DNA of 64,000 nt from Parasponia andersonii. Its lineage: Eukaryota > Streptophyta > Magnoliopsida > Rosales > Cannabaceae. Position 1 is the first letter of the stretch, and each line of letters starts with the position of its first letter. Location: the NCBI GenBank assembly GCA_002914805.1, contig JXTB01000192.1:653110-717109 (forward strand). Direction: 5' to 3'. Below, one piece after another: positions 62,385-64,000 of the stretch. The notes beneath the pieces were generated by a model that had not been told where the DNA came from, ran no database searches, and saw only the letters and a program-made list of their open reading frames with translations. The position numbers and the translations under genes are program-made.

Positions 62385-64000
62385 CATGGTAAGTTCGTTC
62401 CAACTTGTCTACTTGGCACTCTTCCAGGAAATAGCTCCTCTAGATAAAAGAAAGACATAGCCTAATATGGATCTCTTACTGTCTAGGCATCTTGCAAAAT
62501 CAGAGTCAGAGTACCCAATGATCTCCAAAACATCCGATCTCTGATAAGTGAGCATGTATTCTCTTGTTCTCTGTAAGTACCTCATAACCCTCTTTGCTAC
62601 ATTCTAATGATCCACTCTAGGGTTACTCATGTATTTGCCCAACATGCCAACTATGAACGCAAGATTTGGACACATACATACTTGTGCATACATCAAACTC
62701 CCTACAGCTGAAGCATAAGGAAACTGTTGCATGCCTTCTTTATCAATGTCATTCTTAGGGCTTTGACTGAGGCTGAATTTATCTCCTTTAGACACTGGAG
62801 TGTTCGTTGGTGCACACTTATCCATACCAAACCTACTGAGCACCCTCTCGATATAGCTCTTTTGTGATAATCCAAGGATACCCCAAGAGTGATCTCGGTG
62901 TATCTGTATACCTAATACAAAAGAGACGACTCTAAGATCTTTTATTTCGAAATTCTTTGCAAGAAATCTCTTGGTGTCATGCAGTAAGCCTATATCACTA
63001 TTTGCCAGTAGTATATCATCAACATAAAGTACCAGGAAGACAAACTTACTCCCACTGAACTTATGGTATACACAATCATCAACAAGATTCACCTCAAAAT
63101 TGAACGAGAGAATTGCCTCATGAAATTTGTGATACCATTGACGGGAAGTCTGCTTGAGACTATAGATGGACTTCTTGAGTTTATAGACCATAGACTTCGG
63201 ATCTCCCGACAGAAAGTTTTTTGGTTGCACCATATATATCATCTCATCAATGTCTCCATTGAGAAATGTTGTCTTAATATCCGTCTGATGAAGGTCAAGG
63301 TCAAAATGAGCTATAAGTGCCATAATAACTCTAAAGGAGTCCTTCAAAGCAACTGGAGAGAAGGTCTCTTTAAAGTCAATGCCTTTCTTCTGAGTGAAGC
63401 CTTTAACGACAAGACGTGCCTTATATCTCTCAACATTGCCTTTTGAATCCCGTTTGGTCTTAAATATCCATTTACAACCAATGGGCTTCGAACCTTCAGG
63501 CAATTTGACGAGATCCCAAACGTCATTGTCTCTCATAGACTTCATCTCCTCATTCATGGCATTAATCCACTTTTGAGAATTGGAACTATGTTTAATTTGT
63601 GTGAAGTTGATTGGATCATCTTCTATTATCCCAATGTCAAACTCATGTTCCTGGAAATATACGACATAATCATCTGAAATCGCACTTCTCCTTTCTCTAG
63701 TGGACCTCCTTAAAGGCACTAGTTCTTGAGGTTGTTGAGTTTGCTCTACAGGAGCATTTACCTCAACTGGGACAGGAACCTCCTAAATATTGTCTTGAAC
63801 TGGAGCGATTACATCTTGAACAATGATATTGTCAGGAACAGGATCCTGAGTATCCTAACCATTGCAAATAGCAACCATAGGAAGAGGAACGAATTCCTCT
63901 TCAAAAACAATGTCCCTGACCTTATCTTCCCTCCCAAACTCAATATCCTTAAGAAATTTGGCATTTTCCATCTCAAAGAAAGACTTTAATGTGAGATCAT
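62385..64000 (-). mobile_element. Ty1/copia retrotransposon, RT/RNase H part, broken, runs off window
   Basis: On the minus strand, from the right edge leftwards: the connector region before reverse transcriptase (with STRERRSAIS near 63,690), reverse transcriptase with CKWIFKTK, QTDIKTTFLNG and the LYVDDILL catalytic motif near 63,020, then RNase H (GYSDSDFA near 62,510). Order and motifs are those of copia pol (RVT_2 class). The element is broken in a few places and its integrase, gag and LTRs are not in the window. It abuts the plus-strand copia fragment head-on at about 62,380-62,385. Confidence 0.88.

Overview
This window is nuclear DNA of a dicot plant. The evidence is many GT-AG introns in AT-rich DNA, a chloroplast light-harvesting gene, LRR-malectin receptor kinases of the plant LRR-VIII-2 class, intronless DRP4-type dynamins and plant Ty3/gypsy and Ty1/copia retrotransposons. 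The species cannot be named from the sequence; a woody or rosid-like dicot is only a guess.

Layout. (1) Positions 1-26,031 hold three tandem plus-strand genes for DRP4C/Mx-like dynamin GTPases. Copy 1 (2-2,023) enters from beyond the left edge and has Ala in place of the second Walker A glycine. Copy 2 (8,137-10,167) is complete, with all GTPase motifs canonical. Copy 3 (24,002-26,031) has a frame-shifting net 4-base loss and an Asp-to-Asn change in the DxxG motif. The gap between copies 1 and 2 is AT-rich and probably holds a decayed solo LTR. The gap between copies 2 and 3 is filled by a roughly 12.7-kb broken Ty3/gypsy element of the Tat type. It has two RNase H domains, three tandem-repeat families downstream of pol and an antisense coiled-coil reading frame. 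Its 3' LTR ends about 0.3 kb upstream of the copy 3 start codon.

(2) Positions 26,665-58,714 hold three tandem minus-strand LRR-malectin receptor kinase genes, A, B and C, whose exon sizes match almost base for base. An LHCB7-like light-harvesting gene (47,266-48,818, minus) sits between B and C. Next to it lies a relic of the 3' end of a fourth kinase copy (about 46,545-46,990), which shows that the array was once larger.

(3) Positions 59,040-64,000 are a transposon-rich edge: a LINE-like 3' end, the LTR and gag half of a plus-strand Ty1/copia element, and, head-on to it, the RT/RNase H half of a minus-strand copia element that runs off the window.

How they fit together. The two host arrays are separate tandem expansions that meet tail to tail (dynamin copy 3 and kinase A). 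Dynamins of this class are cytosolic membrane- or organelle-associated GTPases that work as oligomers. The kinases are predicted single-pass plasma-membrane receptors with cell-wall-facing LRR and malectin domains and an RD-type kinase. The chlorophyll-binding protein is a bystander between kinase copies. The most notable signals are the altered GTPase motifs in two of three dynamin copies, the kinase relic that records a lost copy, the layered satellite-like arrays inside the gypsy element, and a recurrent palindromic word in the copia element that matches its own LTR tips.
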